Notes: generated from the sequence alone by a model not told the origin. A stretch of DNA of 64,000 nucleotides from Candidatus Lucifugimonas marina (GCA_029593915.1 CP046147.1:806001-870000), one strand, 5' to 3'. Shown: positions 17,121-26,591, numbered from the stretch's first letter. Numbers and translations are program-made.

Positions 17121-19076
17121 TTGAAGTTCGTTCGATTCGGAATTGTTCAGAAGTTTTTAGTATTAGCAGCTTTATTGCTGGCTGTTGGCGGGTTTTCCAA
17201 CACAGTGAGTGCTGCACCCGTTGAAGCAGATTCATGGAATTTCACGTTTATGAGAGGTTCCGTTGATGGCGGACCGATGCCGAGCGATCTTACGTTGGGC
17301 GCTTTTCCGACGTTCGACGACATTTATCTGTTCACAGAGAACAAGAACGTTGTAGTTACTGATCCGATTTTGGCGGACGGTGTTTTGCTCGGACCAGGCA
17401 AGTACGACAGTTTTTATTTGCACCGAGATGGCAGGGATAACGATCTTCCTGCGACAGAGATTTACTTTGGTGCTCAACCTGCTGTTGCAACGATGAGTAC
17501 ATCGAGCACTCTTGCCAACTCTGATGCGATATTCGGTTTTCAGGGAACTATTTATTCGCAGGACCCAGAGCGACAGATAGAGTGGGAGCGAATACGTTCA
17601 CGAGAAACAGATTTATTCCATATTCAACTCGAGTATGGGACACCAAACTTCTACTCGCCTCTTACGGGCGGAGATATTTACGGGATCCGGTACGACAACG
17701 GTGCCCTCGGAAACTATGACCAGGCTCGAATAGTTTTTGAGTCGGATGAAGATGGCGATGGTGTTGTTTACTCGCAAGACTGTAACGACAACGACGCTCA
17801 CACATACCCTGGCGCTAACGAAGAGTTCGACTTCATCGACAACGACTGTGATGGCGAAATCGATGAAGGGCTTGGTGGGGGACACGTTGATACTGACGGT
17901 GATGGATTAACCGACGCACTCGAGCTAAGTATCTACTTCACTGACCCAACTAAATGGGATACCGATGGTGATGGTTACAGTGATTCAGAAGAGATCGCAA
18001 ACGGTTGGAATCCGATTGTTTACACCGACCATGTACCGCCAGTTGTGGTGAGCGGCCCGAGTGATGTACATGTGTACAGCGCTACTGGTGACGCAGTGGT
18101 GACATTCGATCCGATAGTAGCTGTGGATGAATATGACACCGAACTAGATATTTGGTGTAACACCGTTTCTGGATCTGTGTTTTATCTCGGCACGACTCAG
18201 GTCGTTTGCTTTGCCGAGGATGATGCCTGGAACAGGGCAAGTCATGCCTTCTATGTGGTTGTTGAGTTCGATCCTGATGTTGATGGTGACGGATTCACTC
18301 GCTATGGCGATGATTGTGATGATGACAACCCAGCGATCTTCCCGGGCGCTGCCGAAGTAGCCGACGGGGAGGACAACGACTGTGATGGTGTTGTCGACGG
18401 TAGTTCTGGGCCGGGCGTGGATATGAGTGCTTTCACAACTCTCGACGGAGGGATTATTGGAGGGACTATTCCGTCCGACTTGACCCGCGATGGGTTCCCG
18501 ACTGATAACCGTACGTATCTCTTTTACGAGAGCTACAACGTGACTACGACCGAGCCGGTTGTAGTTGATGGGGGAGTTTTACCTCCAGGTAAGTACGACA
18601 GTTTCTTGCTGCATCACGACCAGAAAGATACTGAAGTCTCGACTTCAAGTTTCAATTTTGGACTTACTACGGCAGTTGCATCGATTACCAATGGCAGCAA
18701 TCTGGTCACCACCGATTCTATATTTGGTAATCCCGGAACTGTTTACAGCTCTGACCTAGCGCGCGGCATTGAACTGGCTGGTACCCGATTCGATGACGAA
18801 TTTTTGATTCAACCAGATCTGGCTGTCAGACTGGTTTGGAACTCGCCTTCTGTTGGTGGGGATTTCTACGGCGTTAGATATACCGCAGATACCTCGCGCG
18901 ACTTCTTGGATCAGACTCGAATCATTTTCGAGTCCGATGAAGATGGTGACGGTGTTGTTTACTCGCAGGACTGTAATGACTTAGATCCACGAGTTAGCCC
19001 GCTGCAAACCGAAGTTGCCGATGGTATCGACAACGATTGTGATGGCGATGTGGACGAAGTTGTAAGCAGCCCATGA
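17121..19076 (+). CDS. Secreted MopE/HYR repeat protein, N-terminal part (ends at in-frame TGA)
   Basis: First 651 codons of what appears to be a 1,433-codon exported protein. A signal peptide (about 1-32, ending VSAAP) is followed by two copies of one long unit. Each unit has a ~190-residue beta-rich domain (shared words LxPGKYDSF, FGxxGTxYS, GGDxYGxRY), then an acidic MopE-type metal-binding motif (SDEDGDGVVYSQDCND ... DNDCDG). Copy 1 continues with thrombospondin-3-like DTDGDG repeats, a HYR domain and a second MopE motif. Copy 2 reaches its MopE motif and stops at TGA (19074-19076) just as its HYR domain begins; the frame carries on beyond. Start TTG with weak ribosome-binding site. Probable role: calcium-stabilised surface or matrix protein. 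Function otherwise unknown. Confidence 0.82.
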   Translation: MKFVRFGIVQKFLVLAALLLAVGGFSNTVSAAPVEADSWNFTFMRGSVDGGPMPSDLTLGAFPTFDDIYLFTENKNVVVTDPILADGVLLGPGKYDSFYLHRDGRDNDLPATEIYFGAQPAVATMSTSSTLANSDAIFGFQGTIYSQDPERQIEWERIRSRETDLFHIQLEYGTPNFYSPLTGGDIYGIRYDNGALGNYDQARIVFESDEDGDGVVYSQDCNDNDAHTYPGANEEFDFIDNDCDGEIDEGLGGGHVDTDGDGLTDALELSIYFTDPTKWDTDGDGYSDSEEIANGWNPIVYTDHVPPVVVSGPSDVHVYSATGDAVVTFDPIVAVDEYDTELDIWCNTVSGSVFYLGTTQVVCFAEDDAWNRASHAFYVVVEFDPDVDGDGFTRYGDDCDDDNPAIFPGAAEVADGEDNDCDGVVDGSSGPGVDMSAFTTLDGGIIGGTIPSDLTRDGFPTDNRTYLFYESYNVTTTEPVVVDGGVLPPGKYDSFLLHHDQKDTEVSTSSFNFGLTTAVASITNGSNLVTTDSIFGNPGTVYSSDLARGIELAGTRFDDEFLIQPDLAVRLVWNSPSVGGDFYGVRYTADTSRDFLDQTRIIFESDEDGDGVVYSQDCNDLDPRVSPLQTEVADGIDNDCDGDVDEVVSSP

Positions 19077-19130
19077 GTTTGGGAAATCCCACCTGCTGAT
19101 CGCATTTTCGACGGAACTGATGTTGAGGGG

Positions 19131-21422
19131 ATGGTGGTTCACTACGAATTGCCGGTAGCCAGGACTTTCGACGACGAGTTCGTGGTCGCTTCTTGCACAC
19201 CTGCATCGGGCAGCGTGTTCCCTGTTGGGGTTACCACTGTGAGCTGTTCTGCAACTGATTCAGTTGGGAATTCGATATCGGGTGAGTTCACAGTAACGGT
19301 GACAGATCCTGATCGAGACCGTGACGGCGTAAGACGAGTCGATGGTGACTGTGATGACGACGATCCTGCGGTATTCCCGGGGGCTCGCGAAGTTGTTGAT
19401 GGTAAAGACAACGACTGTGACGGATTGGTCGACAACGTAAACGTTGCGCCAGTGGCGGATGCCGGTGCTGATGTTTCAGCAGCCGAGGCTAGTACGTCTG
19501 ATGGTGCGGTAGTTGTGCTTGACGGATCAGGCTCCTCGGACGCTGACGTTCCGAACGGCGATGTGATCTCGTACTCCTGGAGTGCTCGTGGCATCACATT
19601 TGATGATTCTTCGATCGTGAATCCTTCGGCGACGTTCCCTCTTGGGACAACCGAGGTGACTCTGGTTGTTACTGACAGTTATGGCGAATCTGATTCGTCA
19701 ACGGTTTCTGTGACGGTGGTCGATACGACTGAACCGGTGATCGTTGCTCCGGACGATATTGAGATTGAACTGACTGCTGTGTTGACCCAAGTGAGTGTTG
19801 GTGCGCCAACTGTGACAGATGCGGCCGATCAGTTCCCACTGGTATCTGGTGATTCGCCGGGTGGATTCCCGCTTGGCTCGACCACAGTAACGTGGACTGC
19901 CACAGACGCTTCAGGGAATGAATCGACGGCGACTCAGACGGTGACAGTCGTCGACACGACTGCGCCTTCACTTTTTGGAGTGCCCAGAGACGTACGTGAG
20001 GAGTACGGGCAGACAAGGCCATCTGCTCCGCAGGTAATAGTTGTGGACGCATCTGAGTCGGAGCCTCGTGAGGTCCTTCCTACCGAGGTTCGAACCGATG
20101 GACCGAATGCCGACACGTATTCGATAACTCGGACTTGGACTGCGAGCGATAGCAGCGGAAATACTGTTGTTGGAACTCAGGTAATTTCGGTTAGCGACAC
20201 AACTCCGCCTGTTGTGACGGTACCGGCAGATGTATCAGCGGAGGCAACCGGTCGAGAGACTGAACTTGGATTCGGTGCAGGTCTTGCAACGGATAACAGT
20301 TCTGTCGCACCATCGGTGACCAACGACGCTCCAACAGGCGGATTCCCATTGGGCGCCACAACAGTGACGTGGACGGCTACTGACATCAGTGGGAATTCAA
20401 CTTCTGCGACCCAGACGGTGACAGTGAGCGACACGACACCACCGACGGTTCAAGGACCGACAAACGCTCGATTTGAGTCGACGACGGTTGTGACTCGAGT
20501 GGTGTTGTCTCCGCCAGTCGTAACCGACGTAGTTGACCCTGAGCCGCTGGTGACTAACGATGCTCCAAGTGAAGGCTTCCCGGTTGGCGACACGCTCGTT
20601 ACGTGGACTGCAACCGACTTCTCAGGAAATTCGGCAAGCAGCACGCAGATTGTGACTCTTGAAGACACAACTCCGCCGGTGCTGGTTGTTCCTGGCGATA
20701 TCGAGACGAATGCGACTGGTGCGCTTACTACAGTGGCAATTGGAACAGCTTCGGCTACCGATGCCGTTGATCCTGCTCCGGTCATTACTAACGATGCTCC
20801 GGCTCAATTCACGGTTGGTACAACAGTGGTCACCTGGACTGCGACAGATGAATCTGGAAATAGTTCATCCGCTGTTCAGCAAGTTGTGGTTTTGGGTGCT
20901 GCTGAAATGAAATCTTCGGTAATGGATGCACTCGCTGAAATATCGGGTGAGGGTAAGGAGATCGAGGACGCTCTCAGGGAGAGTGAGAAGGGCCTTGATT
21001 CTAAGAACTGGACCGATGGCGGTGAGCTTTCTTCGCAGCATGGTCACAGGGCACTTTCGGCCGACAAGAAAGCGGTGAACAAGCTGCTGTTGGCTCTCGA
21101 CCAGAAGGGCATGAAAGCACTTTCACCCGAGGCTAGAGAAATTGTCGAGCAAGCGATCATCACTTTGGTGAACATCGATAGGTTGTTGGCTGAAACTCAG
21201 ATTGCGAATGCCGAAGACCTGACGGTTAGGAGTCCGAAGGATCAGCGAGCGCACGACAAGCAGTTGGCTGATGCTCGCAAGCGTTTCGCCGAAGCGGAGG
21301 TCGAATTCGCCAAGGGCGATTACGGGAAAGCGATCGACCGATTCAGAGCTGCCTGGAACCATGCAGTGAAGGCTGAAGAGAGCGCTGATGGTCATTCGAG
21401 TAAGATCGATGAAGGTGTTTAG
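19131..21422 (+). CDS. MopE/HYR repeat protein, C-terminal part (same frame, after the TGA)
   Basis: Continuation of the preceding frame; the sequence between the TGA and this ATG is also open and encodes the first strand of the HYR domain, so the ATG is only the first Met after the stop. Content: the HYR domain, a MopE motif, a PKD-like domain (APVADAGADVS ... VLDGSGSSDAD), then about five HYR domains recurring roughly every 85-90 residues (TTVTWTATDxSGNSxSATQ-like signature), and a charged helical C-terminal domain of ~165 residues (from about 600) resembling the FIMAH/TPR-like end domains of secreted repeat proteins. It has no signal peptide of its own, so as a separate protein it would stay in the cytoplasm, which argues for one interrupted gene. 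A strong terminator follows. Confidence 0.82.
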   Translation: MVVHYELPVARTFDDEFVVASCTPASGSVFPVGVTTVSCSATDSVGNSISGEFTVTVTDPDRDRDGVRRVDGDCDDDDPAVFPGAREVVDGKDNDCDGLVDNVNVAPVADAGADVSAAEASTSDGAVVVLDGSGSSDADVPNGDVISYSWSARGITFDDSSIVNPSATFPLGTTEVTLVVTDSYGESDSSTVSVTVVDTTEPVIVAPDDIEIELTAVLTQVSVGAPTVTDAADQFPLVSGDSPGGFPLGSTTVTWTATDASGNESTATQTVTVVDTTAPSLFGVPRDVREEYGQTRPSAPQVIVVDASESEPREVLPTEVRTDGPNADTYSITRTWTASDSSGNTVVGTQVISVSDTTPPVVTVPADVSAEATGRETELGFGAGLATDNSSVAPSVTNDAPTGGFPLGATTVTWTATDISGNSTSATQTVTVSDTTPPTVQGPTNARFESTTVVTRVVLSPPVVTDVVDPEPLVTNDAPSEGFPVGDTLVTWTATDFSGNSASSTQIVTLEDTTPPVLVVPGDIETNATGALTTVAIGTASATDAVDPAPVITNDAPAQFTVGTTVVTWTATDESGNSSSAVQQVVVLGAAEMKSSVMDALAEISGEGKEIEDALRESEKGLDSKNWTDGGELSSQHGHRALSADKKAVNKLLLALDQKGMKALSPEAREIVEQAIITLVNIDRLLAETQIANAEDLTVRSPKDQRAHDKQLADARKRFAEAEVEFAKGDYGKAIDRFRAAWNHAVKAEESADGHSSKIDEGV

Positions 21423-21447
21423 TCGCTAGCGAAAGACGAATAATGAA

Positions 21448-21481
21448 AGAGCCTCGACAGTGATGTCGGGGCTCTTTTTTG
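21448..21481 (+). terminator. Strong intrinsic terminator
   Basis: AGAGCCTCGACA-GTGA-TGTCGGGGCTCT: a 12-bp stem with a single G-U pair and a four-base loop, running into six T. It lies 26 bases after the stop of the secreted HYR protein. Confidence 0.92.
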
Positions 21482-21595
21482 TTTATCGAAGCTGCGAACT
21501 TCAGTGGCGCCGTGTTCATCCACACCGATGTGATCGGTTCACGGTGCTGCCGAGATAGAAGGTCGTTTCCAGATGCGCGAGATATGGATTTTGGG

Positions 21596-21613
21596 CTCGA
21601 TAACGTTATCGAG
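21596..21613. promoter_or_regulatory. Perfect 18-bp palindrome, candidate LacI-type operator
   Basis: CTCGATAACGTTATCGAG is its own reverse complement with no spacer. The central AACGTT with flanking T/A matches the general form of LacI-family operators (AAnCGnTT core). It lies about 155 bases upstream of the alcohol dehydrogenase start in an otherwise empty 345-base gap; the left end of that gap holds the terminator. No LacI-family gene is in the window. Confidence 0.55.
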
Positions 21614-21767
21614 AGCTGAGATGAACGACGTGGGCAGTACGAGTGAGGAATTCCAATGCGAAATTGGCGATTGTCGCCGTGGTTGGGTGGGTGTAAAGTT
21701 CCCTGCGGTTCGCTGATATTTGTGAATTTTCTAAAGAATATTTTTTCTCGAAAGCTGTTGTTTTAAA

Positions 21768-22757
21768 TTGAAAGCCGCACGACTCGTAGCACCGCAGACG
21801 TTTGATTTTGTTGAACTGGATGAACCGACCCCTAAAGATGGGGAAGCCAAAATACGAGTAGAGGCCACTTCGGTTTGTGGCAGCGATATTCACGGGATTT
21901 ATCACGGGGGAACTCCGGAAGAGGATTACCCGCTTGCTCCAGGAGTTCCTTGTCACGAGATCGCCGGAACAATTGTCGAATCGAAGTCCGACGAGCTAAA
22001 AGAAGGTCAGCGAGCAATCGTTCTTCCAACCCGAGGTATGGGCGGACTCTCCGAGTACCTTGTTCAGACTCCCGACCGCGTTCTTCCTGTCCCAGACTGG
22101 GGCGGGATCCACGAGTGGGTCATGTGTCAGCACACTGGTACGGTTCTCTACTCTGTGAAGCAGATGGGTAACGTTGCTGGTAAGCGCGTTGCGGTTCTGG
22201 GGCAGGGCGGAATTGGTCTTTCATTCTCGATGCTTACCGAGAAGATGGGCGCGCAGCAGGTTATCGGTATCGACCCTGTTGAGGCTCGACGTGAGAAGGC
22301 TTTGACAATTGGGGCAACCAACACTGTCGACCCTTCGAAAGAGAACATGTACGAGGCTATCGAAGACCTGACGGGTGGCGAGGGCATCGACATCGTGGTC
22401 GACGCTACTGGCGACCCTGAAGGATTCGCTCAGTCGCTGAAAATCGTCAAACGCTGGGGCATGTTTGTGAGCTTCAGCCTGACCGGCTCAACCGGCAAGA
22501 TTTCAGAGTTCCCGCACCAGGAGTTCATGTTCAAGGCCGCAACGATTATTCCTACGCAGGTTGCTGCTACTTCGCAGCCGACTAAGGACATTCGAGAGAT
22601 GATTGCGCTCAAGGAGCGTGGTTGGGCTGATCCTGGAGTATTGAAGAGCCACAACGTTGATTTCAGCGATGTTCAGAAGGCTTACGACATGTATTCCAAC
22701 CACGACGACGGAGTCATCAAGGTTGTGATGGAATTGAACGGCGGCGGTAAGTCCTAA
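21768..22757 (+). CDS. Zinc-binding alcohol dehydrogenase-like protein (MDR family)
   Basis: Medium-chain dehydrogenase of 329 residues. Probable catalytic zinc ligands are Cys37 (CGSD), His63 in VPCHEIAG and Cys120 in VMCQHTG. The nucleotide fold has GQGGIG at 145-150, followed by an acidic residue (IGIDPVE) that favours NAD. The structural-zinc lobe is missing, replaced by a short loop (LPTRGMGG). Resembles threonine/sorbitol-type dehydrogenase relatives, but the substrate is unknown. Start is TTG with no strong ribosome-binding site; the protein then begins MKAARLV, as expected. Stand-alone gene with palindrome upstream and terminator downstream. Confidence 0.9.
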   Translation: MKAARLVAPQTFDFVELDEPTPKDGEAKIRVEATSVCGSDIHGIYHGGTPEEDYPLAPGVPCHEIAGTIVESKSDELKEGQRAIVLPTRGMGGLSEYLVQTPDRVLPVPDWGGIHEWVMCQHTGTVLYSVKQMGNVAGKRVAVLGQGGIGLSFSMLTEKMGAQQVIGIDPVEARREKALTIGATNTVDPSKENMYEAIEDLTGGEGIDIVVDATGDPEGFAQSLKIVKRWGMFVSFSLTGSTGKISEFPHQEFMFKAATIIPTQVAATSQPTKDIREMIALKERGWADPGVLKSHNVDFSDVQKAYDMYSNHDDGVIKVVMELNGGGKS

Positions 22758-22788
22758 AGTTCGATTCTAGCTTCGCGTGAATATGATT

Positions 22789-22827
22789 AGCCCTCTCGCT
22801 GGAAACGGTGAGGGGGCTTATTTTTTT
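22789..22827 (+). terminator. Intrinsic terminator, overlapping the end of the methyltransferase gene
   Basis: AGCCCTCTC pairs with GAGGGGGCT (one G-U pair) across a 12-base loop, followed by TATTTTTTT. It ends the rightward alcohol dehydrogenase transcript. The T-run falls inside the last codons of the convergent methyltransferase gene, whose Lys-Lys C-terminus provides the T-rich strand. Confidence 0.85.
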
Positions 22828-23624
22828 GCGATGAACATTCCTGATGATCGGGTTACTTTAAAGAAACCTTTGTTGTCGATCTCGTTCTTTACAGCGGCTT
22901 TTAGTGGCTCCAAATCTAGCTCAGCATCCATGGAACGTGCGTAATCGACAACAACGTCGACATCGGTGGCTTCGCATATTCCGCTCTCACGAATGATTCC
23001 AACGTTCGAAAAGTGTTTTTCGAGCATTGATCCGCCATTTTCTAGCGTGAATGCAGCGTGGGCGAGTCCGATGTTGTCGATCTGGCTTTCGTCGGCGATA
23101 AAACGTTTTTGTAAATCGAGAAACTCGATGATGTGTTTGTCGGAGTTGGTCTTGGCGTATAGGTGCCCACCTGGTTTCAGCACTCGTGCTATTTCGGAGA
23201 GAGCTAGGTCCTGACTTCTTGCGTGGTAGAGCATGTAATTCGCGGTGACCACATCGAACGAGTTGTCTTCGAACTGAAGATCGCACACGTCTGCGATTTC
23301 GAACGAAAATTTTTCGGGACGCACAGAAACGTTTCGTTTGGCTTCGTCGATCATCCCTTGCGAAAGATCAGTGAGAGTCACCGTCCAATCTGCAGGGATT
23401 CGATCGTGCTGTATGCCCCATTCCCAGTAGTGAGCAGGGCCGCATCCAATATCGAGAAAATTGGCATTTTCAGGTGCGATGAGCTCGTCGTAAAAGTTGC
23501 TGAAAGCATCATCACGAGTTTCGCCGTAGAGTTGCCAGAATTTGATTCGGGCATTGAGATTTGTTGCATCGCAGTACGCCGTTTTTCGAAGGTGATCGAC
23601 GTTTTGCATCCGATTGTTGACCAT
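22818..23624 (-). CDS. SAM-dependent class I methyltransferase
   Basis: 268-residue Rossmann methyltransferase (Methyltransf_11/25 type). Motif I is FLDIGCGPAHYWEWG (about 56-70); an acidic ribose-binding Asp follows in VTLTDLSQGM. The post-motif NSFDVVTANYMLYHAR matches motif II, and IARVLKPGGHLYAKT matches the motif III region. ATG with GAAGGT upstream. It could methylate a small molecule, and similarity to ubiquinone/menaquinone-type methyltransferases is only at the fold level. Divergent from the universal stress protein gene. Confidence 0.9.
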   Translation of the reverse strand: MVNNRMQNVDHLRKTAYCDATNLNARIKFWQLYGETRDDAFSNFYDELIAPENANFLDIGCGPAHYWEWGIQHDRIPADWTVTLTDLSQGMIDEAKRNVSVRPEKFSFEIADVCDLQFEDNSFDVVTANYMLYHARSQDLALSEIARVLKPGGHLYAKTNSDKHIIEFLDLQKRFIADESQIDNIGLAHAAFTLENGGSMLEKHFSNVGIIRESGICEATDVDVVVDYARSMDAELDLEPLKAAVKNEIDNKGFFKVTRSSGMFIAKK

Positions 23625-23721
23625 GTTGTTACCTTCTCGTGACTAAGCACCCTTGCTGTATTGAGATTACATATTTACATTTGGCGAAGTTAGATTCATC
23701 TTCAACAAGGATATGCACGGA

Positions 23722-24189
23722 ATGTACGGAAAAATCCTTTTGCCAGTCGATGATCTAGAGTCTGCCGGGCTGGCAATTGCAAATGCGAAAGAGATCGCGG
23801 GTTCGAACGGTACAGAGGTGATTTTATTTCACGTCGTATCACCTGAAAATCCGTTGGTGATGCACGATGAGCACATTGGTGGTGTTCAGGCTGCTGCGGA
23901 CGTTTACGAAGCCGCTCAGCATGACGAAGCTCGGAACGTCAGCGAGCAAAGCGAAACCATGCAGGCCGCAGCCGAAGAAATTGCCGCCACGGGCGTGAAA
24001 GCTTCGTCACAGGTTGTTGTCGGAAATCCATCAGCCGAGGTTATCAAGGCTGTCGGCGATCAGAACGTTGACCTTGTGATCATTAGCACCCACGCTCGAC
24101 GTGGAGTGTCTCGAGCGTTCTTGGGGAGCGTTGCTGACGAAGTGATGAAAGAGCTCGAAATTCCCGTGATGGTGGTTCGCCGGTCCTAA
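23722..24189 (+). CDS. Universal stress protein (UspA family)
   Basis: Single-domain 155-residue Usp, probably a cytosolic dimer that binds ATP. The N-terminal MYGKILLPVDD is typical, and the nucleotide loop THARRGVSRAFLGSVADEVM matches the G-2x-G-9x-G-S/T pattern only loosely (first Gly replaced by Ala), so ATP binding is likely but not certain. Two ATGs nine bases apart are possible. The second is chosen because AAGGA is ten bases from it and only one base from the first, and because family proteins begin at that point. Confidence 0.92.
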   Translation: MYGKILLPVDDLESAGLAIANAKEIAGSNGTEVILFHVVSPENPLVMHDEHIGGVQAAADVYEAAQHDEARNVSEQSETMQAAAEEIAATGVKASSQVVVGNPSAEVIKAVGDQNVDLVIISTHARRGVSRAFLGSVADEVMKELEIPVMVVRRS

Positions 24190-24261
24190 GAAAATTTGGG
24201 ATAGCGAACAGAATAAAACAGTCGATGCACATGCATTTGTCGCACCTTATTTCTGTGCGTA

Positions 24262-24396
24262 ATTGGCGCGATTATTGGCGCACACGACGTTCATTCTCGT
24301 AGGTGTGACAGGATTATGTGACGATTTCGAATACTCTTTGCACACCAATCAGCACACTCTCAATACCTTTTTGCATGGCTAGCGGCTCTAGCATGC
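24262..24396. promoter_or_regulatory. Cluster of short repeats upstream of the lipoprotein/kinase operon
   Basis: In the 345-base gap: ATTGGCGC twice with 12-base period (24262 and 24274), TGTGAC twice with 13-base period (24304 and 24317), and a hairpin GCATgGCTAG-CGGCT-CTAGCATGC (24373-24396) with one bulged base. Direct repeats near one helical turn apart are typical for response-regulator or activator sites. Nothing else was recognised in the gap. Confidence 0.35.
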
Positions 24397-24534
24397 TTCT
24401 CGCACGCGTGTGCACGGAGTTATTAGAGGCTTGGGCTCGATTATTAGTTGTACATCGGTATTTCGGTGCCGAGTTATTACCGTAATTCAGGTTCCATTGG
24501 CCGACGAACGTTGTTCGACTGTGGCGATTGATGA

Positions 24535-26535
24535 ATGCCAATGCCAAAGCATGACACAGCTGGGACATTTGGCCGATCAGTAACTGATCGAGTGTTTACG
24601 CGCGCGCGGGAGCGCACTCGGACATGGCTGACGGCGACGAGGCGTTTGAGTGCCATCACCGCGGTCGGTTTACTGGCCTTGGTGACTGCTTGTGGTCAGG
24701 CGACCGGTGCTCTGTACATCTCCACTCAAGAACCGTCAGAACTGACCGGCGCTGGATTTGTTCTGAACAAAAATGCCGACACTGGAGAGCTGCTGGCAGA
24801 TGAGCTGAATCGCAAGCTCGAAGTTGTTGCAAAGAGTCATGTTGAAGCGGCGATTCCAATCGGCCAATCTGGGGAATTCGCAACTGGTGCTTCGGGCGAT
24901 TCCTTTTCCGTTAGCTCAAGTATTGTCGTTTCGGGAGCGGTCGACGATGTTCTGGTAGCCGTTGCAGCCGATCTAGGAGTTATCTCATCGAGTCAGGCTG
25001 AAGGAATGATTCTTGCAGCTGCCGGACTGGACGGCGAAGCAACTGGCTCGAACGGATCGGAGCCTGCGCCGGGGCTGAGCGGTTCGGTTGGTGTAGGCGG
25101 AGTAGTTGGTGTTCCGACTGATGGTTCGAACTCGCAGTCGGCAGATGGCAAAAGCGCTAGTGCTGGTTCGGGCGGGACGGGTTCAGGGAGTTCGGCGAGC
25201 GGATCGGATAACTCGAATGATGGTGGCGAAGCCGGGAGCGGTGGAAGTGACGATGACGGTTCTTCTGTAGTCGATGTTGATCCGACGCCGACTCCAGCTG
25301 CGGTAGCTGTGCCGGTTCCGTTGCCTGTTCCGACACCGCCAGACGAAAATTCTGGGAACGGTAACTCGGATAGTTCCAACAGTGGTGGTTCCGATAATTC
25401 GAACGCCGGGAATTCGAATGCCGATGGAAATTCTGAAAACAATGGAGATGGTTCCGGCAATTCAGACAATTCGAACCGAGGTGGAAATTCCGGTAACAAC
25501 GGCCGTGATAATTCCGACGATGATAGTCGGGGCCGTCCTTCGCCCACCGCTACTCCGGAGCCGGAGTTGGCAACACCCACACCACTGGCTGCGCCTGAAC
25601 CGATTCCATCTATCATTCCGACCGTAGATCTTAGTCCCGGAAATAGCGAAAACTCTGGAAACTCAGGGAACAACGGAAACTCGGGCAACAATCGAGGCTC
25701 GGGCGGAAATAACAGCGGCAACGGTTCGAACGGTGGCAATGGAAACTCGGGCGGTGGAAACAGCTCGAAAGCAGAGCCAACACCTACTGTGACTCCAACC
25801 GCTGTACCTGCGGCAACGTCCACCCCTGAGCCGACTCCTGAATCGCCAGCGACTGCAACGCCTACCGCGACAGTGCTACCAGAGGTGCTAGCTACGGCTA
25901 CGCAAACTCCAACGCCTTCACCAACGTCGGAGCAAGGAAACAGTGGCAATAGTGGAAACTCTGGTAACAACGGCAATGGCAGTTCCGGTGGCGGCGGATC
26001 TAAATCCGCTTCTCCGACGCCGACGGTAACGCCTGAGGCAACTCCGATACCAACTTCGACTCCGACTCCTACACCGGAGGCTACGTTGACGCCTACACCT
26101 GTGCCGACTGCTACACCGACGCCTACCGCTGTACCGTCGGCTACTGCGACCGCAACACCGACCCCTTCGCCGACTCCTGAACCCGCTAACAGTGGAAATG
26201 GAAATTCGGGTAACAACGGAAATGGCAACTCTGGCAACAGCGGAAACGGTAATTCGTCTCAGAGCGTTCCTGTTGAGAGTTCGTCGGAAACTTCTGAAGG
26301 CGATCAATCGGGAAGCGAAGGAGAGGTCGCAGAGGGAGATTCGAGCGGCGTCACCCCTGATCCAACTCCGTCACCTACTGGCACACCTGAGGTAATTTCA
26401 ACGCCAGAGCCAGAGCCGACTCCCGTACCGTCGCCAACACCAACTCCGGGACCTACCCCATCGCCAGTTCCTACATCGGAACCAGGGTCAGGAAACGGCA
26501 ATGGAAATGGCAGTGGTAATTCGAAGAAAAAGTAG
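24535..26535 (+). CDS. Low-complexity surface lipoprotein
   Basis: 666-residue predicted lipoprotein: a basic N-terminus, hydrophobic segment and lipobox LVTAC (Cys about residue 53). Then comes a ~110-residue possibly folded region ([18 protein letters not shown] ... [19 protein letters not shown]) unlike any family I know. The remaining ~500 residues alternate Gly/Asn/Ser blocks ([11 protein letters not shown] type) with Thr/Pro/Glu blocks (PTPTPEPT type) and end in SKKK. Such stretches act as flexible, probably surface-spanning stalks. Earlier in-frame Mets exist (ATG 24535 and 24541), and a later start is possible. It lies 56 bases before a membrane histidine kinase on the same strand, so it may be that sensor's partner or target. 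Confidence 0.8.
   Translation: MPMPKHDTAGTFGRSVTDRVFTRARERTRTWLTATRRLSAITAVGLLALVTACGQATGALYISTQEPSELTGAGFVLNKNADTGELLADELNRKLEVVAKSHVEAAIPIGQSGEFATGASGDSFSVSSSIVVSGAVDDVLVAVAADLGVISSSQAEGMILAAAGLDGEATGSNGSEPAPGLSGSVGVGGVVGVPTDGSNSQSADGKSASAGSGGTGSGSSASGSDNSNDGGEAGSGGSDDDGSSVVDVDPTPTPAAVAVPVPLPVPTPPDENSGNGNSDSSNSGGSDNSNAGNSNADGNSENNGDGSGNSDNSNRGGNSGNNGRDNSDDDSRGRPSPTATPEPELATPTPLAAPEPIPSIIPTVDLSPGNSENSGNSGNNGNSGNNRGSGGNNSGNGSNGGNGNSGGGNSSKAEPTPTVTPTAVPAATSTPEPTPESPATATPTATVLPEVLATATQTPTPSPTSEQGNSGNSGNSGNNGNGSSGGGGSKSASPTPTVTPEATPIPTSTPTPTPEATLTPTPVPTATPTPTAVPSATATATPTPSPTPEPANSGNGNSGNNGNGNSGNSGNGNSSQSVPVESSSETSEGDQSGSEGEVAEGDSSGVTPDPTPSPTGTPEVISTPEPEPTPVPSPTPTPGPTPSPVPTSEPGSGNGNGNGSGNSKKK
25200..26532 (+). 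repeat. Alternating Gly-Asn-Ser and Thr-Pro coding repeats
   Basis: Inside the lipoprotein gene. Tandem degenerate units GGNAAYWSY (Gly-Asn-Ser) recur in at least four blocks, separated by degenerate ACNCCN (Thr-Pro) blocks. Codon choice varies between units, so the repeats are kept at protein level and are not recent DNA slippage. The complementary strand shows long spurious reading frames as a by-product. Confidence 0.8.
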
Positions 26536-26591
26536 TGCCTAGAGGGCTCAGTATCACGAGCCTGTCATCTACAAAAAATGAGTAAATCGAG

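Noticed and set aside
19074..19076. Selenocysteine at the TGA, prompted by the SelA-like gene at 31.3 kb
   Set aside because: The site is the second Pro of a HYR domain, no SECIS-like hairpin is evident, and the SelA-like protein lacks the tRNA-binding domain.
19131..21422. Regularly spaced repeats considered as CRISPR or tandem DNA repeats
   Set aside because: Spacing is protein-domain sized (about 85-90 codons) and variation is codon-like; they are HYR domains.
24993..26237. 414-codon frame on the - strand opposite the lipoprotein
   Set aside because: It is the mirror of the Gly-Asn-Ser and Thr-Pro coding repeats and has no start context.
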